Source of the DNA: Isoetes taiwanensis
Taxonomy: Eukaryota > Streptophyta > Lycopodiopsida > Isoetales > Isoetaceae
Length of the DNA: 64,000 nucleotides
NCBI GenBank assembly: GCA_021234155.1
Contig: JAJEKV010000001.1
Span: 30,394,177-30,458,176, forward strand
Direction of reading: 5' to 3'
Below, piece by piece: positions 23,425-36,234 of the stretch. Each line of letters opens with the position of its first letter. The first letter of the stretch is position 1. A program made the translations under genes and the position numbers. A model generated the notes under the pieces. It saw only the letters and a program-made list of their open reading frames with translations. It had not been told where the DNA came from and searched no databases.

Positions 23425-25166
23425 AGTCTACTCATTTCCTTTATTAGTCTAAGTACTTGGCTCATGGATATCAATGACCCTGGTAAAACCAGAGACCCGA
23501 AATTCCTAAAAAAACCCAGTCCACACTAGCATAAGCCAAGCCCACTAGCCATGACATCTACTTAAGGTCAATCCCTTCAATAGTCTTATCGGCCCATACT
23601 AGGAAATGAATCCATGATGACATTGATGCCTTATGAATCAAGTACTTAGACATAATCCTTTGAATTCATTATTGAATTTTGCATATGAAACCTTAAGTCC
23701 ATATTTCCTGCCTTTGTAATTTTTATTTTTCATATTTGTTCAATGCCATGCCTATTCATATAGTTATGCAATCATTATCATCCTATAACAGTCAAGTTAT
23801 CTTCTTTGAAGGTTATGTATTTTCTGTTCCATATACTCAGAATGTTATTCTATTTCTCACTAAAATTATACCACTATACTCACGAGTACTTCTATTTCAA
23901 ACTGTATTGTAATTGTAGCAGCCAGTACAACTGAACAAGCCAAATATTATTCTTCCTTCTTATTGTCTCAGCCCAGTTTCAGAATCTGGTATTAAATTTG
24001 TCATATTGTTTCCACGATTTGACTCAGCAGAGCTTACCAAGGAACATGTTCCACAATCAGTTTCCATGTATCAGAATATCTCAATTCGTTACTAAAAAGC
24101 TATTGTTTAAAACATATCTAAGCTGTCACTAGCCAAGAATCCAGTGGACATTTCCATTTCATTCCTTCATGTTCACAACATAAATATGTATTTATCATTA
24201 TGAGCAGATATCTTTCAACAAAATTTGCCATCATATCATCAAACAGACAGCAATATTAAAGCTCCAAAATATCCATTATACTAGTGTTTCAAACATGTTT
24301 CAGAACTAGGCATATAAGTTTGCCATAATGTTTTTATGCCTTGACCAAACAAAACTATCAAGGAATATATTGAAAAATCTGTATCCCTGTATCAGACTGT
24401 CTTAAACCGCCATTTTAAGGACTAGTATTTAATAAAGACAAAAAGTATCATTAGACAAGAGTTCAGTAGACCATCCCATTTCGTTTCTTCATGCATATAG
24501 TCGCCTCAGTATACTCTTTTTTATCATATACTTGTAATTTAACATCCTTCCATCCAAACCCGAGCATGCAAGCAAAATGATTACAATAAGAGTAGAAACC
24601 CGTACCTGCAGCCAAACAACACAACATTAGCATGAAAATGGTAATGAGTGAGGGGCCAAAAGGTACATTAGGTTTCTCAGCTTATCGCTGGTCACCTATT
24701 GTAACCTTTTTACCCCAAGCTCAGTTTGATTGGAAGAATATGATCATTAATATACATGAAAATCAGTAGCTAAATCACCATCAATGTGTGAACACTAAAT
24801 CATTACATTCTCTATTGTTCTAATCGATCTGCAACAGAAATTAAGTCCTAAACCATTTCTGGTTATGAAATTTAAGATTCAGTGTATAGTGACAGTCCAT
24901 CAGAATTGGACAATAAAAGATTCATATCCAAGGGAAGTATGGTTTAACCTGTCTTTTAACATAGAATTAGATTCAGGTAGAACACAGCAGGCCCATGTCT
25001 TTGATATACTCTCAGCAGTACCATGCAAAATATATCCTAAAAATCAATGCACGTAGTTGAATCTAGCAGTATATTATCAAGAATTGTGCCTAAAGGTAGG
25101 TCATAATCTCTATGGTGTACTCATTTACTACAACAACACATTTCTTATAACTGAAGAGTCATCATA
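23425..25166. other. Element E copy 1: non-coding spacer between ORF1 and ORF2
   Basis: About 1.74 kb without a convincing coding frame on either strand, closely matching 48167-49873 in copy 2. Copies differ by small indels (about 25 bases near 24183 and about 10 near 24391). It may be an intron or untranslated leader linking ORF1 to ORF2. The minus strand downstream of ORF1 has a CAG/GTTTTTATGG donor-like site, but I could not fix an acceptor. Confidence 0.6.
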
Positions 25167-25393
25167 CTAGTAAATAAATTCCATAAAAACCTGGTAGTCT
25201 TCATTGTCAAACTCAAGATCATCATCTTGTGTATCAGGGACACATTCTGGAGAGTTGTTTGCAGTCTTTTTGTTGCCAGCATGCTTAAAGTTTTCATGCC
25301 TCCTATTGCTATGAATCTGGTTCTGCATCCATGGGCGTTTTAGCCCGGCAGTGCTCTTGTTTTCCATTATTGCTTCACTTGTTTCAGTGGTAT
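25167..25393 (-). pseudogene. Element E copy 1: ORF1, 3' part (interrupted by element D)
   Basis: C-terminal part of the small acidic ORF1 protein (motif VPDTQDDDLEFDNEDYQVF), ending at 25167. Element D inserted after GGTAT (25389-25393); the N-terminal part resumes at 43355-43471. Copy 2 (49874-50212) shows the uninterrupted 112-residue frame. No known domain recognised. Confidence 0.75.
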
Positions 25394-27230
25394 TGTTGAC
25401 CCTAAACCTGGCTTAAAGGTCAACCACAAGAAACCAATTCGAGTTTTCACTCAAATTGGGGTTAGGACCTCCAGATCACTTAAGGTGATCAGTCTATGCA
25501 AGAAAATTCCAAAGATAAGTTCAAAAAAGTTTGAGTTCTATACCTTTCCCATTTTCAAAAAATGGCACCTTTGCCAAAACAATTGTGGTGTTGGGATGCA
25601 GATCGATTTTTTGAGTCAGATGCTGTAGACTCGGTCAAAAAAGTTGTAGGTAGCCAACAGTAAAGCCTCTGACCAAGTCAGAAACTTAATCTGTGAGTTA
25701 TTCGAGCTCAAAGTGGGGTCAAATTTTGGTCAATAGAGGTCAAATGTAGAAAACAGTGATCAAAAATTGAGATTTGAAGTTGCCAATCATTTTTTTGAGA
25801 ATTTCCCAAAGCAAATAGGTTGCAATGGTGCTAGAGAAGAGAGGCAAGCAGTCAAATTCTCGTTTGGAGGTGTGGAGGTATTTTTTGTAACTAGATTTGG
25901 CAAAATACAGTCAAAACTGTTCAAACCCGAGATTTGGATTGATATGAAGGTAAATATATCAAGATAACAGATAAGGATGCTTCATAATCTCAAGTACAAG
26001 AAAATAATCATCAAAAGTCATAAGGTAATTTCTGAAAGTAATGTCAACTAAATCTTGTGGATCCAATTGAGGAGAGCTCAAGAACTTCAAGGATCGTCCA
26101 GATCTTGCTCAGCAATGATCAATGTATGATCTGAATACTTCTGGGCCTTCAAAAAATGTCGTGATTGTGGTTCCTCTGTATATAGTTTCAAATTTTGGTT
26201 CCAGTGATTTAGGTAATAATTTTAGGCTTAATCTGTTGCTTAGGTTCCGGAATCCAAGAATAGAGTGATTTCAGCGAGAATTGGGCGCGGGAAAGTGTGA
26301 TTCGAGTCATTTTTCTATTTTTAGGGTTCTTCAGCTGTATTTCTGAGAATTTCGCGCGATACGGATCTGTATTTTCAAAGAAATATGCCTGGAATATGCC
26401 GTATTTGACCATTTTCAAAAGCTTGGCCAATGGTTTAAAGGTTTTTAACCATAGAAAATTGAAAGGGATTATAACCCATTGACCATGGGGAAGAATGTCT
26501 ACACGTGTAGCAGAATAGGGAATCTTTGGGGCATCTTTGGACAAGGTTGGAAATATGCCATTATGAATGTGATGACACAAAAATGGAGGCAAAAGAAATC
26601 ATGAAGGAACATTAGGAGGGGCAAGGGAAATAATAGGGAATGGTATTTTTGAAACAAGGGCTTAGGTAGATTTTTGAATAGGCAAGGTAACGATTAATCA
26701 AGGAAATGGTAAGGAATTTGAGGGAGATGGCAATTATAGCAAGGCAAGTATGGCAATAGAGTGAACAATGGGGGTAGTGGAGTAAATGTTCATGACAAGA
26801 AAAAGCAATTTTTGAGGGTAATGATGTAAGAGTGGTCATGAAGAGTAAATAGGAAAAATGTCATGGGGTGGTTGGCAAATAAATTGTGGATATGGAAAAA
26901 AATGGCTAGGCAAGGTGGATGACAAGGGTGGAACCACATACACCGGGGTCTTCCAAACTTCAACTTCCAAACTTCAAATAATATCTTCCAAACTTCATAA
27001 CCCAGAATCTTCTAGAGCATATTCCTGATTAAGCATTTGACTTCAAATAAAATACCTCTTGTGAAGTTTGAACCTTGAGCATTTTTTGACTTGAAGCATG
27101 AACATCTTTTAACCTCCATAACAATGTTGAATGACAAGAATCTTCCAAACTTTGACCTAGTCTTCTAAAATGAATTGACCTAGTTTGAACATATAGACCT
27201 CCATTAGCATGTTGCCCTTTGGGGGCAACA
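25394..27230 (-). repeat. Element D 3' LTR (left copy)
   Basis: 1837 bases, TGTTGACCCT...TTTGGGGGCAACA, the same terminal hairpin as the array LTRs. Nearly identical to the interrupted right copy. Local differences at about 26690-26705 and 26942 again involve CAG/CTG readings (acaccggggtc here, acacaggggtc in the right copy). Confidence 0.92.
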
Positions 27231-28002
27231 TCTCGCCAAAACAAAAGAATGGCTGGTCCCCTCAGCCATAAAGGGTCTTCAATCTTGTACCAAGGTGCTT
27301 GAGTGAGAATCATGGTAGAGAGAGAGTGTAATGTGCAAGTGTTAATGGAATAGAAGTAATGTGGTGAAGGGGGGATGTGAATGGAATATGATAAGTGAAA
27401 AAGAATGAGAATGAGTATGAATATGATAGGATAGTGATGGGAATGGAGTGCATGAGGGGGAAGTAAAATGTGAAAATGTTGAGGTCTCGCCAAAACAAAA
27501 GAATGTGTGTCTCCTTAATATCCTCAAGAGCAGCTCTGCTAGGATGGTGAAGCTGAATTGCAGAGTGCTTTCTCCCTGGGGAAATGAACAACAAGAATAA
27601 GAGGTTTAAATGGATGGCAGGGCTACTTATGGCAGATGAATAAAAATGGGAAAAGGGTGCACCTGTCATGGAAACACACAAACTAGTTAATCTTAATACC
27701 TTGCAACTCTGCTATGGTGGTGAAGCTGATTTGCAGAGTGCCTTTATGGGAATGAAAATAGGAGTAAGAAGTCTAGATGAATAACAGGACCACTTATTAT
27801 GGGTGGATGAAGATGGAAAAAGGGTGCTCCCTGCATGTGGCACTTGGTAAAGCATTAGTAATCACTATTTTTCTTGAGATCATTCATACTGTCCTCAAGT
27901 CAGCCCAACCTACAATCATAAGATTAACCCATTAAAATAACATGCTCAAAGAATTAAATAAATCTAACTATGCTAATTCTACCATAGATTTTTTAAAATT
28001 CT
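27231..28002 (-). repeat. Element D 3' non-coding region
   Basis: Between integrase and the 3' LTR. Contains tctcgccaaaacaaaagaat both beside the LTR (27231) and again near 27485, parallel to the array family. Also contains two versions of the hairpin-prone segment (ctctgctaggatggtgaagc near 27533 and ctctgctatggtggtgaagc near 27707). No coding. Confidence 0.75.
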
Positions 28003-29060
28003 CTAATGCAAAAAGAGGGACAAGCAAGCATGCTGGTCCCAATACCTCTTCAGATGCAAGACATTAATAGGATTTGGTAACAGCATTCCTGAGGCAACTT
28101 CTTGTAGCCAATATGAGTTGGTACCTGCAGCTTTCTGCACCACAAAAGGTCCCTCCCAAATATTATCAAATTTGCCAGCTGAGTCTTCTTTTGACTCGTT
28201 CCACTTGAGGACGAGTTCTCCTTCTCTAAAAGTGCCTTGTATTCTATGTGCAGCTTTGAATGCAGCCAGATCTTTGGCCTTTTTCACTAAATTAGTATTC
28301 TCAGCCTCCATCCTAGGCATCCAATCTTTCCTGCAAGGCATGTTCAAAAGGTAAACATAGTTTATAAGCTAACCTCAGGGAAGGCAACTCAAGTTCCACT
28401 GGTAGGACTGCCTCTACGCCATAAACCAAATTGAAGGGTGTATGATTTGTAGCTGTTTTGATAGTGACTCTATAAGCCCAAAGTGCATCCACTATTTTGA
28501 CATGCCAATCCCTCTTGTTGATCTCCACTATCTTCTACAAGATATTTTTCAACACTTTGTTAGTGGCTTCAGCTTGTCCATTACCTTGGGGATAATATGA
28601 GGAGCTTTTGGTATGCTTGACCTTCAAGATGTCCAACAAGTTAGCAATAACTTCATTAACAAAAGGCATGCCCCTATCAGAATGCAACTGAAAAGGAATA
28701 CCAAACCTGGAGCAAACATACTCATGTAAAAATCTGGCAGTTGTAGCAGCATTAGCCTGCCTCAAGGGTATAGCTTCTGCCCATTTAGTAAAATAATCTG
28801 TGGCCACAATGATATGCTGATGTTGACCTGCAGAAGAAGGATTAATAGGGCCAATATAATCTAACCCCCAAATTTGAAAGGGCCCTGGAGATATAATGGG
28901 ATTAAGAGCAGCTGGAAGTAAAATTCTTTTGCTAAAGATTTGACATTGATGGCAAGTCTTTATAATATCATAACAATCTTTAAAAACAGTAGGCCAATAG
29001 TATCCAGACCTGAGAAATCTTTTTTGCTGTAGTATCACCAGCAAAATGCCCTCCACAAAT
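28003..29060 (-). pseudogene. Element D: integrase
   Basis: C-terminal domain (LVLKWNESKEDSAGKF, PNPINVLHLKRYW) in 28003-28347, central part in 28313-28528, core in 28535-29056 with GLDYIGPI, HSDRGMPF and GNGQAEATNK. Unlike the array copies, the residue where they carry TGA is glycine here (FREGELVL). Frame breaks occur near 28310 (a deletion of about 35 bases relative to array copies), near 28530 (TAG for a Gln codon) and near 29020, at the zinc finger. Confidence 0.86.
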
Positions 29061-30727
29061 ACCTTTGTGCATTTCTCTGATGATTAGAGCAGACTCACTT
29101 TCATTCACACACCTCAACAAGACTCCATCTCGGTTGACTTTCCACAAAACATTGTCTATCATCTTGAATTGCCTGCATTTATCCTTGAGTCTCCTTTTTT
29201 GGTTTGAAGTGAAGCTTGAAGAGATGATTCCATGTTGTAAGAAGTCTCTAATAGGTTGTTGCCACCCACCATCAGCTTGATCTTCTGGAGTTACCTCTAC
29301 ATGAGCTACTGCAAGTGAAATATCAGCAGTATCCAACTCATCTGCAGGTGAAATGTCAGTAATATCCAACTCATCTTCATGGTCAAAAAATATATAAGGC
29401 AAATAAAGGCTAGGACTTCGTACCAAATGTAACTCTTTCACAGAAATATCATAGCTTTGCAACTTACAAGCCCATCTTTGGATTTTTGGCTTGCTGGTTG
29501 CCTTACCAAACAGTATACCCATTGGATTTTGCTTCATGTAGACTTGAACTTGACTCTTCAGAAGCAAGTGTCCTTGCCTATTGATAAGAAACATGAGGGC
29601 AGCAGCACTTTTTTCTATTCTGGTATATCTCTCCTCTAGAGCAGACCATTGTTTACTTGCAAATACTATGGTATGCTTATCCTGCAAAATGGCTAATCCT
29701 ATAGCTCTTTTAGTAACAGTAATATAAACTTCAAATGGCATATTCAAATCTGGTTTTCTCAAAAGTGTGGCTTCACATATGGACAGAATGAGAAAGTCAA
29801 AAGCCTCTTGGCATTCTGAAGTCCATGTGATAGGTATATGCTTACTTTCAGACTTAGAGAACTTACCTATCCTTGTCAATCTAGAGATGGGGCTTAAGAT
29901 ATGGGCAAAATTAGGAATATACATCCTAAGAAAACTTGTCATACCAACAAAACTTTTGACCTGTTTTAGATTCTTGGGAGGTGCTAATTTTTTGAGAGCT
30001 TCAATCTTGTCTTGAGCAACTTGAATGCCTTGGCTGGATAATTCATGCCCTAAGAGTTGTCCTTTTGATGCAAAAAAGATGCATTTCTTTGGATTTAGAT
30101 TGACCCCTGAACTCCTGCACAAAGAACAAATTTTTGCAAGTAGCTCCACATGATTAGATGGATGAGAGCCTAAGCAAAGGTCATCTAAGTACACGTTGAA
30201 CTCTTCAGCAGACATGGATTTGAAAATAACATCCATTGCCCTTTGGAAGGTAGCTGGAGCATTCATCAAACCAAAAGGCATTCTTTTCATGGCATATGTA
30301 CCCCATGGAGTGATAAAAGAAGTTTTTGGCTGATCTTCTTCTTTGATGCTGATCTGGTTGAATCCTGAGAATCCATCCAAAAATGAATACACTTCCTTAC
30401 CTGCTACAACAGCATATAAGATCTCTTCTAAAAAAGGCAAAGGGTAACAATCCTTGATGGTGGCTTTGTTGAGATCTCGATAATCAATGCAAATTCTTAA
30501 AGCACCACTTTTCTTCTCTACAGGAACAATGCAAGATACCCATTCTGGATAATGATTTCAATAATAACACCTGCATCTAACATCTTGTTCAATTCATCCT
30601 TTATTAATCCCATAAGGGAAGCATTAATCCTCCTTAATTTTTGAAAAACAGGTTTACAACCTTCCTTGATTTTAATTTCAAATTGGCATACCTCGGTTTT
30701 GATACCCCGATTTACGAATAGTCCCAA
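28980..30727 (-). pseudogene. Element D: reverse transcriptase and RNase H
   Basis: A 486-residue frame (28980-30440) covers RT from FLDGFSGFNQI through MPFGLMNAPATF and YLDDLCLGS, the RNase H (RAIGLAILQDKHTIVFASKQ) without the shift seen in the array, the linker, and the integrase finger start (HKGICGGHFAGDT). The N-terminal RT part lies in 30518-30727. It is separated by a one-base loss near 30550 and an extra three-base unit near 30408. It is the best-preserved pol segment of this superfamily in the window. Confidence 0.88.
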
Positions 30728-31330
30728 GCAAATACATCTTTCCTTTCTTCAAAAAACATTTGTATGTTCTCCCCTGTTTTGATATTCAATCATATCTCCA
30801 ACAAAAGCGAGTTCTAGGTGTACCATTTTTTGTGATCACAATCTCTTCAATATCCTTCTTTTTCGATGCATCAATGGTCAAAATAGGACAGAGTGCTTTT
30901 ACTTCATTGTCATCAAGATCATCTTCGAGGAATAGCTCCCTCACCAAATGTGACATGAGAGTTTCCCTACACTGGGGCATCAGCCTCAAAATTTTTTTCT
31001 CTTGGGATATGAGTGATCCTCCATGAAGCAAAACTTGAGAGCACTCCCATTGCCTGATTCTTCAAAAGCTCCATATCTGTATTTTTTGTTTGATAATCTC
31101 CTGAAACTTGTCTGCAAATTAATTGTGAATCACCATAAATATGGATATTGGCAATATCCATAGCTTTGGCTTCTTGGAGACCTGCAATCAAAGCTTTATA
31201 TTCTGCCACATTAGAAGTGACTTGAGGAAAAAATCTTCCTACCTTAGCTAAGAGTTTGTGAGAAGAATCCTTCAAAATAGCAGCAGATGATGCAACATTT
31301 AGTTTTTTAGAGATACCTCCATCAAACCAT
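30728..31330 (-). pseudogene. Element D: archaeal-type RNase H
   Basis: Starts WFDGGISKKLN near 31326; contains NVAEYKALIAGL, IYGDSQLICRQVSG and the later KNFEADAPV (array: VEADALC). The readable frame is 30967-31386. It overlaps the end of the protease frame by a shift and is followed by disturbed sequence at 30700-30990 (for example tcgaggaatagc where the array has tctggaatagc). Confirms the protease - RNase H - RT order in a second, diverged family. Confidence 0.83.
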
Positions 31331-33404
31331 AGTTGGCCCTTGTTTGCTGGGAAGTGCACACTCCATAATAAGGGGAACCATTTCATATTTTCTTGGTTTT
31401 GTGTTTTTTAACCTGTAAGATCCCAAAGGCTCCTCAATTAGCATTTCTTTAATAAAGTTTACCTCTTCTTTGGAGTCATAGGAGCCTTCTTGGTTGTAAA
31501 TGGTAGCAGTTTGAGAGCCATTGGAGATGGTACATCTCCCTTGAGACCAGACTGGCCTAGCATCCACAGTAGCTAACCATCTCCTCCCTAAAAGTAGGTC
31601 ATAGATATCAGATTCATCCCCTATATCTTCAAAAGCCACCACAATAAAGTTAGCAGCTACAGTTATGCCTTCTGTATTAACAGGCACTTTAGTTACCACA
31701 CCAATAAGAGTAATATTAGCATTATAAAAAGATCTTAGTAATATAGAAGCTCTCTTGTCCACCTCGAAACCACACTTCTTCATAATGTGATATGGCATGA
31801 TGTTTAGGGGAGAGCCCCCATCAAGTAATACATTGGAAAAGGTAAAACCTCCTAGAGCAGCTGAACATGTAAATGCTCCAGGGTCTTCTTCATTTTGTGC
31901 TAGAATAAGATCAGTGGCATCAGTAAAGTTTATACAAGCATTTAATTGTTCACCACTAGTTTCTTTGGAGCACCCTTTTTACAGAGGCTGGGTGCAATCT
32001 TTAACAATGTGAAAAGATCCACACTCACTTTAGAATTTTTGAGCAAGATATCCACTTCATCAAGGTCTTGGTCTTTCTTACCAAATTTTTGCTGTGGAGG
32101 TGGAGCTATCACTGAGCAGGTATTTCCATTGTAGGTGAGGGAGACCTAGTTGTGGGATGCCTACTCGATTCATCATGTGTATTGACTTCATTCATTCTTC
32201 TAGTTTGCACTGCCATAACTTCTTCAGTCTTGGGAGCTTCTGTAGCTTGAATAAACCTTATTGAAGCACTTGGTTCAGTAAATCTCACAGAGGGTTTGGG
32301 TTCTGACCTCTTTTCTTGTTCCTGCTTGGCAAAGTATTCTTTAACAGCACATCTAACATCAATATGACCAACTTCTTTACAGAAATAACAAACAGGGCAT
32401 TCTTTTCCAAAGTGGCCTTTCCTATTGCATTTGGAACACACTTGCCAATAGCAAATTTCTGATGGATGAGTATTCCTATTGCAATGGATACATTCAGGGT
32501 AAGTTTTGCCTGTTCTTGCAGTTTTGAGCTCAACTAGTTGCTTGGTTAATTCTGCTAAAGCCTCAGTAACCTTAGATAGGTCTGATTTAACTTCTGCAAC
32601 TTGAGAACTAGCTTCCTCCTCCTTAGATTTCTTCTTTTCTTTCTGTATGGCATAAACTGGAATGGAAGGGTGATGATCATAATGTGCATCAGTAGCATCA
32701 GGGTAAAAAGGATCATGGCCATGGTGGGAGATATGATGCTTATCAGGCAAGGTAGAGAGCATTTGAGTCAGATCAGTAGTTTTGGCAAAAACTTTGTATA
32801 TGGAATCGAATCCTTCAGCAGCTTGGATCTTAAGCAATTTCCTTTGGATATCTGGTCTCCTTTCCAGACCATTGATGAAAGCGGTTACTAAAAAAAGTGT
32901 GGGAATTGTGACCTGTGCTCTTTGGCACCTGCTCATAAATGTGCTAAATCTTTCTTTGTACTGATTCACACTCTCCCCTGCATGTATAGAAAAACTTTGC
33001 AACTCATTAACCAAATCTTTGGGAGTAGCTAACTTACCAAACCTGTCCAGGAATTTCTTGATGAGTTCATCCCATGAGGTGGTACCCATTAACTTCTCAT
33101 AAGTTAACCAAGCACCAGCTTCACTCTCATCTTTGAAACATTTCTCAAATTCTGAAAGCTTGCATCCTTTCTTGAAACCATAATCCCTGTAATAATCTTC
33201 AAATATTCTCAAAAAGTTGTTAGCACTCATGCTGGAATCAAAGGTAGGCAAGGGAATAGGGACATTCAACTCAAACTGGTATGGCATGTTTTGAAGTAAG
33301 TTGGCTGAGAAACTTGAGGGCAATGGCCTTTCTCTGCAATGATCTGGTACGTCAACATCTTCCAATGATTCTGGTTCTGCTGGAAATTTTTGCTTTGGAG
33401 CCAT
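31322..33404 (-). pseudogene. Element D: gag-protease
   Basis: Gag start at 33404 (MAPKQK). The frame runs to 32109 with three CCHC knuckles (CIHCNRNTHPSEIC, CSKCNRKGHFGKEC, CYFCKEVGHIDVRC). It ends at TGA-TAG created by a small deletion near 32110 compared with the array. The protease resumes in other frames: LLDGGSPLNI near 31815, then 31322-31798 with GDESDIYDLLLGRRW. At its 3' end the protease frame overlaps the RNase H frame (31322-31386) instead of meeting the TAG seen in the array. Confidence 0.86.
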
Positions 33405-33445
33405 GAGTTCTGAGATCCAGGAAGATCTCGGTAGGACCTCCAAAA

Positions 33446-34324
33446 TGTTGACCCTAAACCTGGCTTAAAGGTCAACCACAAGAAACCAATTCGAGTTTTC
33501 ACTCAAATTGGGGTTAGGACCTCCAGATCACTTAAGGTGATCAGTCTATGCAAGAAAATTCCAAAGATAAGTTCAAAAAAGTTTGAGTTCTACACCTTTC
33601 CCATTTTCAGAAAATGCCACCTTTGCCAAAACAATTGTGGTGTTGGGATGCAGATCGATTTTTTGAGTCAGATGCTGTAGACTCGGTCAAAAAAGTTGTA
33701 GGTAGCCAACAGTAAAGCCTCTGACCAAGTCAAAAACTTAATCTGTGAGTTATTCGAGCTCAAAGTGGGGTCAAATTTTGGTCAATAGAGGTCAAATGTA
33801 GAAAACAGTGATCAGAAATTGAGATTTGAAGTTGCCAATCATTTTTTTGAGAATTTCCCAAAGCAGATAGGTTGCAATGGTGCTAGAGAAGAGAGGCAAG
33901 CAGTCAAATTCTCGTTTGGAGGTGTGGAGGTATTTTCTGTAACTAGATTTGGCAAAATACAGTCAAAACTGTTCAAACCCGAGATTTGGATTGATATGAA
34001 GGTAAATATATCAAGATAACAACAGATAAGGATGCTTCATAATCTCAAGTACAAGAAAATAATCATCAAAAGTCATAAGGTAATTTCTGAAAGTAATGTC
34101 AACTAAATCTTGTGGATCCAGTTGAGGAGAGCTCAAGAACTTCAAGGATCGTCCAGATCTTGCTCAGCAATGATCAATGTATGATCTGAATACTTCTGGG
34201 CCTTCAAAAAATGTCGTGATTGTGGTTCCTCTGTATATAGTTTCAAATTTCGGTTCTAGTGATTTAGGTAATAATTTTAGGCTTAATCTGTTGCTTAGGT
34301 TCCGGAATCCAAGAATAGAGTGAT
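33446..34324 (-). repeat. Element D 5' LTR, first part (split by copia)
   Basis: First 879 bases of the right LTR, matching 25394-26268. Interrupted after GTGAT (34320-34324) by the copia element. The LTR resumes at 42390 with the duplicated GTGAT. Confidence 0.93.
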
Positions 34325-35171
34325 TGTGAAATATTATGGTTCATATCATAATTTCATAATGTGATGATGTCAAGGTTTATGACAGAGAAAGAAAATAAAC
34401 TCAGAGATTTACATCAAGAAACAGCATACTGTAACTCACGTTTTTGAACAGGCATGCAGAACCTTTAGTTGTGCATAAGATTGAGACCTTGTTGAGGAAA
34501 GATCTATTTATAAGGGTCAAATCTATAAGGGGAGAAGAATGATCTAGTAATGGTTAATGAATGCCTATATAATGCATAAGGTTAAGACCATGCATTATAT
34601 GGTGAAAATTGCCTAAGGGTATTCAACAAAATGAACTTGGTGTTTCAATGGTTGAAGTGCCGAATGTCATGGAATTATAAGGGGAAAATGTCGAATTTGG
34701 AAAGTTGACCCCAATGGTCATATTTAGGAGGGAACCAGCATTTCGAATACGGTCCAATGCTATGCAGGCATGCAAGGGACCTAATACAGAAGTCCGGCAA
34801 TCGGTTAGGCTAACCGGCCGGACTGATTGCCTTTAAATAAAATTGAAGAAGTATGATCAATAACCTGTTGGGAGACATTGTGCTGTGGTCGAGGTCGAGA
34901 AGAGGTCAGAATATTTTCATATTCATATTTCTTGTATGAAGGTGTGACCTTTGCTTTTAAGGTGCACTTCAAATACATGGTGAAAGATAAGTTGAGTTTG
35001 TGAAGTTAAGAATGGAGAATGTGATAAACTTGAGCCATTGATATTGATCTAAGACATATTGATTATGGTGTAGATTTAAGATGTTGAATTGAAATTTGGA
35101 TTTGTCTCTGGTCTTCCATGATTATTTATCAATGAATCTGGTTTTATGATTTATGATCTTTAAATCTCACA
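34325..35171 (+). repeat. copia 5' LTR
   Basis: 847 bases, TGTGAAATATTATGG...AAATCTCACA. Matches 39468-39730 plus 41817-42389. Contains the 12-base segment accatgcattat (about 34587-34598) that was lost from the right LTR at the LINE insertion. Confidence 0.94.
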
Positions 35172-35172
35172 T

Positions 35173-35186
35173 TGGTATCAGAACAG
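35173..35186 (+). promoter_or_regulatory. copia primer-binding site (initiator Met tRNA type)
   Basis: TGGTATCAGAACAG starts one base after the LTR end. TGGTATCAGA is the usual plant copia site complementary to the 3' end of initiator tRNA-Met. Confidence 0.85.
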
Positions 35187-35200
35187 GTTAAGATCATATC

Positions 35201-36234
35201 ATGGCAAGTAGATTTGGAGCAGGATTGCTTAATGCAATTGAAGTATTCAAGGGTGACTCGGGTTTTCAAGTATGGAAAGAAAAGGTGAAGCATGTTTTGC
35301 AGGTGGAGGATCTATGGGATCTCATAGAAGGTGCTAATGAGGACTATGGAAGTCCTGGAGGCAGAGATAGTGTGGTTGGAAAAATAGCTGCTTTGGCAGA
35401 AGGCTCTTCATCAAATGAAGAACAAACTGAGGAAGACCAAGCTCGAGAGGTGAACCAAGCAACCAGAAGAAGGGTGCTTCAAGATAGTTCAAAAATAAGG
35501 GAAGCACAAGGAATTATAATGAGCAAGGTGAGCTCGAGTATAGTGCTCAAGCTGAGAGGTATGAATCCTAAACAAATGTGGAAGTATATGCTGCTTACAT
35601 ATGAAGAAAAAACATCATCACAGATGTACTAGAAAATGAGCTGAGAAGATTAAAATTTAGTGACAAAGACAATGTCAATGAATTCTTTCAAAATTTTGAC
35701 AACATTATAGCAGATTTAGAAGGGGCAGGAGTGCTTTATACACAACAGCAACAAGTATTAGCTATTTCTAGGGCTGTTGCAAGTTTGGGAAATGTAGCAA
35801 TGTTTATTAGAACAATTGCTAAATCTAGAATGGAGGCAGAAAGAATGCTTAAAACTGAAATTGAGCAAAACAGAGTTTTAGAAGAAGATGAAACTTCACA
35901 AATACTGTTCACAAAAAATAAAGGAAAGAGAGAAGAAAGGAAATTGGGGCCATGTTACAACTGTGATCAGTTTGGACACCTAAAGATTAATTGTCCTAAT
36001 TTGGCAAAGGAGATCAACTGTTATAATTGTGGAGGCCGTGGTCATTATGCCTCAAACTGCTCAAGCCCAAAAGGGAACTCAAGGGGAAGAGGAAAAGGAG
36101 GAAGGGGAAATGCAGGCATGAGAGGAAGAGGAAGGGGCAGGGGAAGAAGTTCATTTCATGAAGCCAATGTTGCAGAAGAAATTCCACTTGAAGAAGATAC
36201 AACAGCAGAAATAGAAGAGGTATGTCCACATTAG
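35201..36234 (+). pseudogene. copia gag (nucleocapsid), one frameshift
   Basis: Frame 35201-35632 begins MASRFGAGLLNAIEVFKG, a copia gag start. A surplus A in the run near 35603-35609 shifts the frame, and the protein continues to 35731-36234. The second part has two CCHC knuckles (CYNCDQFGHLKINC and CYNCGGRGHYASNC) followed by a Gly/Arg-rich tail. A TAG at 36232-36234 separates it from pol in the same frame. Confidence 0.88.
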